Positions 1-9,777 of a DNA stretch of 64,000 bases are shown here, piece by piece (the first letter of the stretch is position 1; each line of letters starts with the position of its first letter). The position numbers and the translations under genes were made by a program. The stretch comes from Pisaster brevispinus. Taxonomy: Eukaryota; Echinodermata; Asteroidea; Forcipulatida; Asteriidae. Where the stretch lies: assembly GCA_023634235.1 (NCBI GenBank), contig JAMKCF010000084.1, forward strand, positions 310,001 through 374,000. Reading direction: 5' to 3'. The notes below the pieces were generated by a model that worked only from the letters and a program-made list of their open reading frames with translations, searched no databases and had not been told where the DNA came from.

Positions 1-381
1 ACAAATTCATCCTTGTTAGTGAAAAATTCATCCTGATTAATGATGCGCTAAAACTGGTCAATAATAAAATAAAACCTGGCTATCATTCGATACTGAAAAG
101 TATAACTATTAAACCTGGTTACGTCAAGTGAGTCATAACCGATAACCAACAACCAATAACCAGTGACCGATATTAATAATCCATAACCAATAACTATGGG
201 GGATGTGTTTAACTCCATGAGTTTGATTCTTTCCTGCAATTGAATAATAGAAATTTTGAAAATGAAAACCAACTTTTGGGGCCTTTTCAAAATCTAAACT
301 TGGACTTCGCCATCAATCTTGGAGCAGTGTGCATTTATGGCCTGAGCCGAGGTTTGGAAGTAGCTTCTTGAGGGACGTTAC

Positions 382-638
382 CTTCTTAAAGAAGAAATGA
401 TTTGCAAGATGGTTGAGCACCATAGGGTTGCTGGAGTCTATCGTGTACGCCTTGGAGAGAAGCTGGACTCCAGTCCGTATGGAATCTGTTGCTTTACTGT
501 CGATTTCTAGGATGGCGAGGCCAACGATGGTGCCCACACACTTCAGATCGAGTTCCAGGGCCCGCTAGAAGGCCAGGCGTGCTTTCTCTGGTTTGTTTAG
601 CTTATTGAAGCAGTGGCCAATACCAAGGCGAACAGCAG
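382..638 (-). pseudogene. CTR9: CTR9 (Paf1 complex) TPR exon with an in-frame stop
   Basis: CTR9 is the TPR scaffold of the nuclear Paf1 complex, which works with RNA polymerase II in elongation and histone modification. Read on the minus strand this 257-bp exon encodes AVRLGIGHCFNKLNKPEKAR, a stop, then [18 protein letters not shown] and [20 protein letters not shown], close to the metazoan CTR9 TPR segment as I recall it. The acceptor (aacacag) and donor (aag|gtaacg) look intact and the exon ends in phase 0. The codon at 565-567 is TAG where CTR9 has Ser, one base away from TCG. It joins in phase to the exon at 2963-3052. Either this copy is a pseudogene, or the stop is a sequencing error or an allele. 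Family assignment is strong; loss of function is inferred from the single stop and from the missing upstream exons. Confidence 0.85.
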
Positions 639-791
639 CTGTGTTTAATAGTATCAAAAATATGAAAATGTCATTAACTGTCGTTGATCACTAGATGAAT
701 CCAATAACAACTGAGAGACATCGCCGATGAAAAGTTCTGAAACTAGGACCCCAATTCTAGGAGGCATGTTGAAACGATGGCTTTCCACTAG

Positions 792-913
792 ATTTCAAGG
801 AGCTTTTACAAGCTGTACCCTCAGCACTAGAGAAGTACATCAGAGATAATGGTTCTCTTAAGAAGAAAATAACAGCCATTTCAGAGTATCTTATCTCCCA
901 ATATGTAGCATAA
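792..913 (+). CDS. Candidate 3'-terminal coding exon, unknown protein
   Basis: From a possible acceptor (ctttccactag|at) the plus strand reads FKELLQAVPSALEKYIRDNG followed by SLKKKITAISEYLISQYV, Ala and a TAA at 911-913. The composition is helical and charged, unlike the surrounding AT-rich noncoding sequence. It runs opposite to the CTR9 exons. The frame is closed by a TGA at 770-772 just upstream, so it would need the acceptor. I do not recognise the family. It could be the last exon of a gene entering from the left, or a chance ORF of about 40 codons. Confidence 0.3.
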
Positions 914-1360
914 TTTTATCCCTTTGGTTTCATATTCTCCAGAGTTGCCTCCTCCCCAGCAGTTTTCACATTTTTTTTAGTAGTTACTCATCTCAACTTC
1001 TGTCTTGTCAGATTACTTGTCCCCATCTTTGTCTTGTAATAATTAATTAACTAAGTTAACTATTTCATTAATTAACTAGACATAATAATTTGTTTGATAA
1101 CAAATTCGAGGTGTTCGGATTCAAGTAAAGCTGACTGGAGTGATCGTGAGCTGTGCTGTTTGTTATTGTGAAAACAGAATGAACAGCTATTAAATAATGT
1201 TTTTTAAAGCGTTTTACAGAACTTCCAGTTTAGACAGGAAGGTCAAGACAAGGTTACCAACTTATTCATTTTTGTGAAGTATGTGGAGCCCATGTTGAAC
1301 ATTTATAAAAACTCTGCAAAAGGCTTCTATTACAACTGTATTTTGAACTGTTTTAACCTG

Positions 1361-1378
1361 CCGCCAGATGGCGCTCTT
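1361..1378 (+). promoter_or_regulatory. CTCF-like motif inside repeat
   Basis: CCGCCAGATGGCGCTCTT fits the core CCASYAGRKGGCRS with one mismatch (G for A at position 3). The same motif sits in the sister copies at 38568 and 40010, so it travels with the repeat. Binding is inference only. Confidence 0.3.
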
Positions 1379-1695
1379 AAATCTTGTTTTGTTTTAACCA
1401 GACCCTTGTCAGACTACAACATCGTTAAAATCAACTCCAAAAAAGTTGCATACTTTTTGGTTCACGAGTTATGTTTTTTTCCATACACAGTACATATTCA
1501 TACATACCTGAGCGGGGATTAGCATCAATTCAATCCGACAGTTGAAAATTAAACCATGACAAAATAATGATTTTTGAAAGTAAAAAAAAAAAAAAAAAAA
1601 CACTAGGCAAGTTCATGGATGAAACATATCAACATTATTGTAGACAAAAAAGAAATGCCCCCTCTTTTTAACGGTGATTTTGAAATAAAGCTTAC

Positions 1696-1756
1696 CATGT
1701 TTATCACCGTGTCTGAAGGGCATACTCAGAGGGCCTAGAGCGCCTTTGGCAGGCAT
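1696..1756 (-). CDS. Candidate first coding exon inside repeat copy 1
   Basis: An ATG at 1754-1756 in a good context (gaccATG, A at -3) opens MPAKGALGPLSMPFRHGDKH and runs in phase 1 into a donor (catg|gtaagc). The region just upstream is locally GC-rich with ACGT cores. Sister copies keep the segment, but the 37.5-kb and 40.4-kb copies read TAA after HGD, and the 35.5-kb copy has GTG for ATG as well. Only this copy is open. I do not recognise the protein, and no second exon is visible downstream. It may be an amplified gene start captured by the repeat. Confidence 0.35.
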
Positions 1757-2583
1757 GGTCACGTCGATCAAAGTGACGTGGGTCTCGGTGTTTGATTAGA
1801 AACAAACCAATGTCGTTCTTTTTCGGTTGAAGTTTTTGTCATTTAGTCAAAGTCATACAAATCCCTAAAGCAGGTGGACATCTCAGTAAAACCTCCTCTT
1901 TTATTCCTTGTTTTCCATTAAGCCATCAGACGAGCACAGCGGAACTAAATTCACACTGAACTTTGAATGAGTTTGAGTTTTTTATGTGCGGGACACGTGT
2001 TGTTACAAGGTAAAAGAATAAGCAACGCAATGATACATTTCCGTTGTGTGGGACTGTGTGCACAGGCTTCGTGTACTTTGAACCTTATGAATAATGGAGC
2101 GGACAGTCAGTTACAGCGCTTTTCTCCATACACACATAAACTGCGGTTAATACTAACTTTGGCTGTAACACCCATTTAGGACCAGAAGTTAAGGTCATAT
2201 TGGCATCATTTCTGTGCAAAAGTTTCGGAATGATCACAGATCTACAATCTGATGTAAAAATTGTGATGAAATGATCAGTAGTTTTTGAGATATGAATTTT
2301 TTAAATATTCAACTTCCGGGTTGAACCGGAAGTCAAGGTCAAATGAGTTCGCGTTCAGTGTAGCGTTTTTAGAGTCATACCAGGCCTACCCGATGATGTA
2401 TAGATTGTGATTATCCATTGTGTAGTTTTGGAGTTATGATTTTTTCAAATATTAAACTTTGATTTAACGTAACTCAACACCTGATGACGTCATCATGACG
2501 TAACTAAAGCAGTTTCATCTCCTAATAAATATCTAACTATATGTGAAGTTTCAAGTTCATATGAGCTTGGAAAGGGACGCTGA

Positions 2584-2605
2584 GAAGAAGAAGAAGAAGA
2601 AGAAG

Positions 2606-2635
<30 letters not shown>
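2584..2635. repeat. (GAA)n microsatellite
   Basis: About 17 GAA/AAG triplets without interruption sit at the 3' side of the repeat copy. A shorter version lies at 39570-39599 in the sister copy. Long purine GAA tracts can form triplex DNA. Confidence 0.95.
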
Positions 2636-2637
<2 letters not shown>

Positions 2638-2673
2638 TTAAGAAAAAGAAAAAAAAACCAAACAATAATAAGA

Positions 2674-2701
2674 GGTGTTCCGGGCTGAATGCCCGAACAC
2701 C
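2674..2701. repeat. Terminal hairpin of the dispersed repeat
   Basis: AGGTGTTC-CGGGC, loop, GCCCG-AACACCT forms a bulged stem followed by CTAATTAA. Related hairpins close the sister copies at 39634-39662, 39687-39716 and 41328-41350, and a fourth of different sequence (AGCTGTTCCGA/TCGGAACAGCT) lies at 41370-41404. The recurrence at repeat ends suggests an element terminus. Confidence 0.7.
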
Positions 2702-2962
2702 TAATTAAGTTTTTTTCTTCTTTTTCTTGTTTTCTTCTAAAGGCACTCCACTACAAGCCTTGGCTTATGAGGATCGTGCCTCCAAAATATTGTCTTTTGC
2801 ATTCTGTTATATGCACTGTTCAGGATGGAAATAAATGTTAAATTGAATTGAATTGGCAGACGTAAAAAGTCTCAACTCGGGCAAAAGTCTGAAATTTCTC
2901 ATCCCTGAAGAATTTTCTCTTCAACAAAGGAACAACTTGGAGACAGCTGATTGAGATTGTAC

Positions 2963-3052
2963 CAGGGCAGCTAGGGTTTGTCCTCAGAGCCTTCTTGTAG
3001 AACGCCAACGCTCCTCGGTAGTCTTTCTTATTGAAGGATATACAAGCTTTTC
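2963..3052 (-). CDS. CTR9: CTR9 (Paf1 complex) TPR exon
   Basis: The 90-bp exon encodes [20 protein letters not shown] then [10 protein letters not shown], nearly the same as vertebrate CTR9 in the TPR that precedes the segment encoded at 382-638. The acceptor is preceded by a pyrimidine tract (ttcctcttcctttag) and the donor is ctg|gtacaa. It starts two bases into the Gly codon and ends one base into Ala; the following exon supplies 'ct', giving a perfect join CPA-AVRLG. This exon itself is undamaged. The N-terminal third of CTR9 should lie upstream (higher coordinates), but the next minus-strand coding sequence there is a THAP domain, so this is a partial copy. Confidence 0.85.
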
Positions 3053-3814
3053 CTAAAGGAAGAGGAAAATTGCAAACCAGGAAACTTAAACTTCTTGATG
3101 CTGTATAACTGAAGTTTTAACATGCAGTTTTGATTAAAAGGGGAAACAAAGAACAAGTTTTGCAATTGTCTTGATTCTGTATAACTGAAATTATAACATG
3201 CACCTTTGATTAAAAGGGAAAATTATTTTGTTTGAAATTTTTTAGATCATCTCAAACAAATGTCCATATCATTGCTTTTGTGACCTTTTGCGCTAGTGCT
3301 CTACACTCTCTCTTTATTTTCCAATTTTGTGCTAGCAGTTTGCTCGTTTGTCATGGCAATGCAAACAGTGATGAATCAATTTGTTTACACCCATTTCCCT
3401 TGAAACACAGATGCAAAGTGCTACCCAAACTAAATAAGTATTATTAACAAAGTGAAAAACCTCAATTGTATGAACTTTCGTAGAACAAAGATGTGACATC
3501 AGGAAATGATATGCCACAACATATGTAACTATAATCAATCAATGAATCAATTCATGAAAAACCTATCCACATAATTTCAGATCTTCATATGTTAACAGCT
3601 TAATAAGCAACAATTGTGGGAAATGAGAAATGAATAGTGACCATCTTGCTCATGAAAAATTGGGGACAAATACAACTTTTTTCATCATTTTTCTGTAAAC
3701 ATAGGATCTAAGTTGCCTTCAGAAAATAAATGTTCTTGTTTAAAAAACCTTGGCTTTATGTACATGTTGATTATGATTGAAATGCTTAAAGCCAAGTAAA
3801 AGTAAAAAACCTAC

Positions 3815-4489
3815 CTGCTGGAGATGGAATGGAAAGTCAAATACTGTCGGTTCTGCATGGGCTCTTAGTCACATTGTTAAACCGGGTCCTACTAAATACC
3901 GTCAACATGAATTGCACCGTCTACACACCGTCAACACGCCGTCAACATATCCAAAAAACGTTATAATTCAGCAGAAACAGTATTGGAACCTTAAATACTG
4001 GTCAATACGACATTTGGCTTAACAACAGGATGTTAAATGTCTAAAATTTGCCATTTTCAGTTCACCAAAATTTTCCCTATGTGTAGCTTTACGAAATCAG
4101 CAGCTATTTCGCCTCAGAGGAGCGCGGACCATACCATTACACTAAAGAGACAATAATATCACACAACACACCGATAGAGGGCGGTCGTTACGTGTGAATC
4201 TGGCAAAAGGATACCCGGGGCAAGAAATAAAATAATACGAAGTTAACAGTTCTATGCCTCTTTTGTTGAATTAGAACTTATTTTGGGTGTTTTGATGGTA
4301 CTGATCGTGTTGTGTTGACGGTATTAGGTGTGTTGACGGTATTTAGTAGGACAGGTTAAACCAGTCTTATCAAAACAAGACTCTTCAAAATGATTTGAGC
4401 AGAGAACAGATCTCTTGGATGGCTTCCATTTGTCACGCTTCATATTTGCAACCCATCTCTGAGTGAAAGCAAGATGACAAACGGGAAAA
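3815..4489 (-). pseudogene. THAP domain exon 2, split by a MITE and with a TGA
   Basis: THAP domains are C2CH zinc-finger DNA-binding modules. After the acceptor (tttatttcag) the minus strand reads FPVCHLAFTQRWVANMKRDK then WKPSKRSVLCSNHFEESCFD, which supplies the second zinc pair (C-S-N-H). The coding sequence is then cut by the element at 3884-4354. Removing one copy of the duplicated GGTTTAAC rejoins KTGLTM, a TGA, then LRAHAEPTVFDFPFHLQQ, the usual AVPTIF-type end of the domain, and a donor (cag|gtaggt) in phase 0. The TGA sits where relatives carry Arg, consistent with CGA to TGA. As it stands the exon cannot encode a full THAP domain. Confidence 0.85.
3884..4354. mobile_element. 471-bp MITE with 8-bp target duplication
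   Basis: The ends carry inverted CCTACTAAATACCGTCAACA, followed by internal shorter repeats of 'accgtcaac'. An exact 8-bp direct repeat, GTTAAACC, flanks it at 3876-3883 and 4355-4362. The target lies inside THAP coding sequence, which makes the insertion boundaries certain. An 8-bp duplication fits hAT, P or Mutator-type transposases, but the outer bases (GGG/CTG) do not settle the family. There is no coding capacity. Confidence 0.85.
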
Positions 4490-5997
4490 CTGAAATAAAT
4501 GGACAGAAGACACTTTACTAACGATTCCTGGCTACAACTTACATAGGCCCTACTTTGTTTGAAAAAATTATATTAAATCAATAAACAAATAGGTATTAAA
4601 AATAAATATGCACTTCAAGAATATGTTGAGACATCGGATTTAGTTTTTTGACTGAGGGTTACTTCATAATGAACTAGAAGAGGATAAATCGTGTTTACAT
4701 AAGCAGATGAGGCTATCTCTCTTTTCTACACCAAGTTTTGTAGACAGATTTTAGTTTGTTCCAAAACCCACATTAATATGAATGATTTTTACACTCTCAT
4801 TTTACACTTTTCACTAAAACACAGGGCCACAAACAATCTGAATTTATAGCATGCACAGAGTCCATATAATCAACCACCAATCACTGATCAAGCCTTTGAA
4901 TGCCTAGGCCTACTAAACTATAGTATTTGTTTCTAACAAAATATGGTACACAATACTATTACAATACCATACAGAGTACACACACAGCGAGTGTGGTTCG
5001 CGCGTGCTTGAACAGTTTCGTGGTAGATACTATTGAGCAAACAGGGGTGTTTTAATTCCGTGTAACTTAAAACTCTCACGTTATTAATGCAACAAATTTG
5101 ATGCAGAAAGGAACATGCGACGTGTTACTATTTTGTTTATTATGAATAAATCACTCATGAAATTTTAATTAACTTTCCAGAACATTTTAAACAAAACAAA
5201 AGATCCACGCTGTGGCTAAATAATGGTACTCTGACAATTCCACCCTGTACCAATGGTGGTACCGTCCATGTCATCGCCACACACAAAAAACGTACACGCA
5301 GCAAGTGAACAATTTTCAAGAGAAGCAAAACATATCTTGCTATTCTTAAAATGTGTGACACTATCTTAGAACAAAATGTTAACATTATTGATTCTGTTCA
5401 AATAAGTTTTTCCAGTTAAACCTTCCAATAAAAAAAGTGCATGAATTTACCATTTTATTTTTTAGAAACATGCGTTGGAGTTTTAGAGTTGACACGGACG
5501 TTTAATAGCAACAGCTGTTTTTCATTGGTCTGAATTTCAACTAAAAAATGACGTTGGAAAAACTTGTCCAATCAGAAAATTTGAACTAAGCAATTAGCCG
5601 TCGGGTTGCTGAAATAAGTTAACATAAGAGCCCTCATGTGGCTAGATTAGGTAGACTTTAGGAATTTCTCCATACAAAATTGACCAAGACTGGACGTAAA
5701 ATAAAACCATCAAAATGACGTGGCAAAATGTGTTCTGAATGTAAAATAAAAATGACATGACAAAGGAGTAGATATTCAAGATTATTTTACCGTTTTGAAC
5801 TAGTTTGTACGATAAAGGGTTCCAGAGATATGATTGCATTTATCCACCAAACTTGTGTTTTCCAGTAAATTTGTACACGTAACGAATGCGCGTGCGAACC
5901 GGCGAATGTATTCAACAGAAAGTTTACATGACAAATTCATATGTCAGCCTGAAATTCCCCTAAAATAAACATTCACGAAAAAAAGATAGATACTTAC
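4490..5997 (-). other. THAP intron 1
   Basis: AT-rich sequence between the two THAP exons. It holds only short ORFs that look like chance, and no repeat that I can match inside the window. Confidence 0.5.
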
Positions 5998-6065
5998 AGA
6001 TGGTATGTCTTTCCACATCCACGGGAGTATCTGTTAGCGCAGTTTAATGCCGCACAAGTAGGCAT
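5998..6065 (-). CDS. THAP domain exon 1 with start codon
   Basis: ATG at 6063-6065 opens MPTCAALNCANRYSRGCGKT then YH and a split Leu codon at a strong donor (ct|gtaagt). This is the classic THAP start: M-P-x-C, then C-x4-C for zinc (Cys4 and Cys9), then a GCGKTYH-type turn. It joins in phase to the exon at 4489 (CT + T = Leu), giving TYHLFPV. The first Met lies at the very start of the domain, as in most THAP proteins. What follows the domain is not identifiable in this window. The exon is intact but exon 2 is disrupted. Confidence 0.85.
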
Positions 6066-6190
6066 TTTGCTGAATAATTTCGGCTAAAAACAGGATTGTA
6101 TGCACAGATGTGCATGCCCCACGCTGTTTGTGTGGTTGTTACGGGTGTTTCAAAATGGCGTCTACCGAGCTGCGGTGACGTCAATAAGAA
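6066..6190 (-). promoter_or_regulatory. THAP gene promoter-like region
   Basis: About 110 bp upstream of the THAP start codon lie a perfect CRE (TGACGTCA, 6176-6183) and AAAATGGCG (6152-6160; CGCCATTTT in the gene direction), a YY1-type initiator motif common at TATA-less animal promoters. No TATA box is seen. Role inferred from position. Confidence 0.45.
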
Positions 6191-6479
6191 AATTAAAACA
6201 CATGCAGTACAGGGAGGTGAAAAACTCTCATTTGGCTACTTTCTGTCGGTGAATCCCTTATTTTATCCGAACGAAAACTGAAAAACTGGTTATAAATTAA
6301 CAATTTTTATTTGAGAATATTGACATTCTATAGCTATAAAATCATTCCAAAACTTTAAACAAAGAAAACAACATCGGTGAATGCTAGAAAATAAGCCAGA
6401 GACAATATGCGTATGCGGATGTCTTCTTGTTATGTACTTGATTGATATGCTTTAAATAATACTAAAACATATTTTGAAA

Positions 6480-6640
6480 AGAATTTGTAGCCTACTCTTC
6501 GTTTTGAGTTAAAGTGTAAGTTAAAGCCCAGAGTCTTGAAGACTGTTACACTGGGCACACCAAACTTTTGAGCTGTCTAATTTGGTCTTCTAATCAGTGG
6601 TTTATTACGCACAGTTATAACAACCCCATTTCTATATTCC
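6480..6640 (-). repeat. Inverted copy of the 26.6-27.6 kb repeat family
   Basis: Text such as 'cccagagtcttgaagactg' and 'taatttggtc..taatcagtgg' is the reverse complement of repeated text near 26.7-26.85 and 27.2 kb. Diverged, no TIR recognised. Confidence 0.5.
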
Positions 6641-6950
6641 ATGAAAACTCGAACGTAGACGATCACCACATGGTAAATCTGTTCGTAAAACACCTGGATT
6701 TTATATCCCTCTATAAAACATTTTTACTTTCAAGTGTTGGTTTTCCCATTTTTTCTATCAACAACCCTCCAGCCAACCCGTTCACTCTTTTATCTTCATA
6801 GGGCCTACACCTCTTCTTACCTATTAGTCCGGGGATTAATGAAAAAATCGTGACACGCCGGATAAAAGCACCAAACTTTGCGCACTTGTTTTAGGGGTCC
6901 CATAGAAGCATAATTATTAGATAGGGGGGTTCCTGGTCTGTCATCTCCAG

Positions 6951-7202
6951 GGCCCAAATTCATGGCTCTGCTTACCGCCAAACTCTGCGCTTACAATCAC
7001 CATTCTCCGCTTACTGTTCAGGCACCGAATTTCTCCACTAGCTGTGTAAGCCAAGAATGTCTTGAAATGTGGAGTACGCACGCGCACAAGCAAAAATTCT
7101 CTGCTAACCCGTGAAATATGCTTGACGTAAGCAAAGAATTCCCTGCTTCCATAAGCGCCAATTCTTTGCTTACGGTAAGCAGAGCCATGAAATTGGGCCC
7201 AG
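6951..7202. mobile_element. GGGCCCAA-type palindromic MITE, copy 1
   Basis: About 250 bp with inverted ends: GGGCCCAAATTCATGGCTCT at the left and its counterpart GGGCCCAATTTCATGGCTCT at the right, each continuing as GCTTACCG. Internal 'ctgcttac/gtaagcag' words repeat. Related copies occur at 57869-58149 and, truncated, 54640-54765. No ORF of its own; the 102-codon minus ORF across it is a by-product. Confidence 0.75.
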
Positions 7203-7610
7203 GTCAGTAAACTAAAGGGATCAACTTTTTCCACATATAGCTCTGCCAATGAGTGTCTGAAATAGAAGCTAAATGGTCATTTGTTATCAGTTTTAATGAT
7301 TTGCGGAAGCAGCCCTCTATTGGTGAAAAATTGACAGGCAGTATTATAATACCACATGAACTTTGAAGTCATTCAGACCTTGATCTAGGTCACCCAAACC
7401 GGGCTTCCGTTTCTCTCTCCCTATACCAACCTCCCACCCCCATTCTCCGCTTCGTAACCACTGTTTAACCTGACCATCAGCTCCAAGTTTGTCAAAAACA
7501 CGACCTGACCTTGCCTACTATTCTACACAATCAGCAGACTTCAACCCGTGGCAGTGTCACAACACATGCGCAGGCGCATGGCATCATGTTGGTCGATGGT
7601 CCGTTAGACG
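7203..7610. other. No gene seen
   Basis: Unique-looking sequence between the MITE and the SINE; short ORFs on both strands overlap the SINE head and look accidental. Confidence 0.4.
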
Positions 7611-8024
7611 TGGCGTGTCGTGGCCGAGCGGATAAGAGCACCGGACACAAGCTCTGGTGTTTCCGACTCAGCAGAGTGTGGGTTCGAGTCCCGGTTGTGA
7701 CACTTGTGTCCTTAAGCAAGACACTTAACCATTATTGCTTCGTCCTTCGGATGGGACATAGGCCGTTGGCCCCGTGTGTTGTGTAATGCACGTAAAAGAC
7801 CCAGTACACTTATCGAAAAGAGGTGTTCGCCCCAGTGTTCCTGGTTTGATTGGCTGCATATTGCGCCACAGCACCTTGTAAACCATTACATGGTGCTATG
7901 TAAAAGAGTAGGTCTCATACTTCGAACGAAGCCCCACATACCTTGCAGGAAATTAATGTTGAAACGCCTTGAGCATCACTGAGTGACGGATATGAGCGCT
8001 ATATAAGAAGCCATTATTATTAGA
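7611..8024 (+). mobile_element. tRNA-Ser-like SINE
   Basis: The head has a pol III A box (TGGCCGAGCGG near 7621) and B box (GGTTCGAGTCC near 7681), about 60 bp apart, as in a type-2 (Ser/Leu) tRNA. A unique body follows (gcaagacacttaaccattat; gcacgtaaaagacccagtac). The tail (gccttgagcatcactgagtg...gagcgctatataag) ends in ATT repeats. The tail resembles the 3' end of the non-LTR fragment at 46305-46600, which suggests a LINE partner for mobilisation. The tRNA part is not a working tRNA: it continues into SINE body without a clean acceptor stem. Confidence 0.8.
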
Positions 8025-8726
8025 TGTCGAGTACTTACACGCTTGCAAACCACAAACGATCATTGCAACTCTATCGTGCTTACTGCAAAAACATCATACT
8101 AAAACGGCTCAGGACTTTATTGTTGCAACTAGAGACATGGGAAGGAGGCTGGACCTCTATTTAAAAAGGACGAGCACCACCAGAACACACCAAAAACAAA
8201 ATACCACGATGACGCCACAAATTATAAAACAATCTCCTGTATTACTTTTAATCCTCCAGCACACAATACACAATACACAGCAATGACTTATTATTAATGG
8301 CAATACAACAATATCTAAAAACAAATAATTATGCGAGGATAAAATATCCTCAGCAAAAACTTATTACAAGTTGGCTCTAAAAATCATGGATGAACTACTA
8401 CATTAAAAAAATAGTTAGTGGCCTGACGTTTTGACCTCAGCAGAGTCTTTCTCGAAGGCTAAATGACAAGACTACAAACATAAACAGGTAACAACATAAA
8501 CAATACAGGTGTAACAAAAAGCAGTCGAGTGGAAATAGATGTTAGAGATGAAAGCACACAGAGAAAGCAGCAGGATGAACAGAGAGGAGGATAACAAAAG
8601 GGGGGGTTGGGGGAGGGGCTGGTTTGACCACAAAAGGTATATAAGGAATACAAAGGACAAAATAAATGATTTGAAGAGGGAGAGAAAACTTTTTAACGCT
8701 TTGCATGTGTGAAGTATCAATATTTG

Positions 8727-9777
8727 TTCGGTTTGCGGTAACACCATGTGTATATCTACTAGCTATGTAGATTTCTTCTTAAAGAACTAGGTCTCGCTTT
8801 TTATTCTACTGCAGCGGAGTAGATTTTGGAAATCGGGAGACTACTTCAGGAGACTACTTAGTTCTCAAAAGAACTGTCCAGCTTATTAGCTACTACCTGG
8901 GCGGAGGGTAGGAAATCGGCCGGGACTACTACTTTAGCTTGATAGTGGATCGGATCAAGGGGACTTCTCGTTATTAATTTTACTGCCGCGGAATGAGTTC
9001 TTATTTGGTCTCAACGTTTCGACTAGCTTGCTCTAATCATTGTCATCGCAGTTGAGACCAAATAAGAACTCACTCCACGGCAGTGAAGTTAATAACGAGA
9101 AGTCCCCTTGATCCGATCCACTATCAAGCTAAAGTAGTAGTCCCGGCCTATTTCCTACCCTCCGCCCGGGTAGTAGCTAATAATCTGGACAGTTCTTTTG
9201 AGAGCTAAGTAGTCTCTTGTAGAACTAGGTTTTGCTTTTTATTCTACTGCCGCGGAGTAGATTTTGGAAATCGGGAGACTACTTCAGGAGACTACTTAGT
9301 TCTCAAAAGAACTGTCCAGCTTATTAGCTAATACCTGGGCGGAGGGTAGGAAATTGGCCGGGACTACTACTTTAGCTTGATAGTGGATCGGATCAAGGGG
9401 ACTTTTCGTTATTAACTTCACTGCCGCGAAGTGAGTTCTTATTTGGTCTCAACGGCGATGACGATGACTAGAGATAGCTAGTCGAAACGTTGAGACCAAA
9501 TAAGAACTCACTCCGCGGCAGTAAAGTTAATAACAAGAAGTCCCCTTGATCCGATCCACTATCAAGCTAAAGTAGTAGTCCCGGCCGATTTCCTACCCTC
9601 CGCCCAAGTAGTAGCTAATAAGCTGGACAGTTCTTTTGAGAACTAAGTAGTCTCCTAAAGTAGTTCCCCGATTTCCAAAATCTACTCCGCGGCAGTAGAA
9701 TAAAAAGCAAGACCTAGTTCTACAAGAACAAATCTACATAGATAGTAGATATACACATGGTGTTACCTGAAACCGAA
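8727..9777. mobile_element. Foldback element, copy 1 (nested palindrome)
   Basis: The ends are long inverted repeats starting TTCGGTTTGCGGTAACACCA, with the counterpart at 9750-9777. Inside are two head-to-tail palindromes (about 8790-9225 and 9226-9740), each with arms of ~200 bp that contain 'ctgccgcggagtagatt' and 'tggtctcaacg' near the centre. No ORF. The arms are ~95% alike, so the strand could fold into kilobase-scale hairpins. It lies in the segmental duplication; the sister copy at 29523-30312 has a single palindrome. Confidence 0.85.

Larger units (their letters stand above)
1084..2705. repeat. Dispersed ~1.6-kb repeat, copy 1
   Basis: This stretch matches 39734-41352 in the same orientation almost end to end, and partly matches the 34.3-38.4 kb units. 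It starts with a motif near 1110 (gaggtgttcggattcaag) and ends with a GAA microsatellite, an A-rich tract and a hairpin. Inside it carries a CTCF-like motif (1361-1378), a mini first exon (1696-1756) and repeated 'gatgacgtcatcatgacg' text. There is no long ORF. It looks like a non-autonomous mobile element or an amplified promoter/UTR segment; its class is unknown. Confidence 0.8.

Noticed and set aside
1084..2705. Helitron, because of the 3' hairpin and CTAA
   Set aside because: The hairpin directly abuts the CTAA instead of lying about 10 nt upstream, no 5' TC end was found, and the stems vary between copies. Not enough for a Helitron call.
6941..7249. 102-residue minus-strand ORF
   Set aside because: It spans the palindromic MITE; the frame comes from the inverted 'ctgcttac' words and is not conserved in other copies.
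7616..7700. Functional tRNA-Ser gene
   Set aside because: A and B boxes are present, but the sequence continues into a SINE body and tail and lacks a matching acceptor stem.
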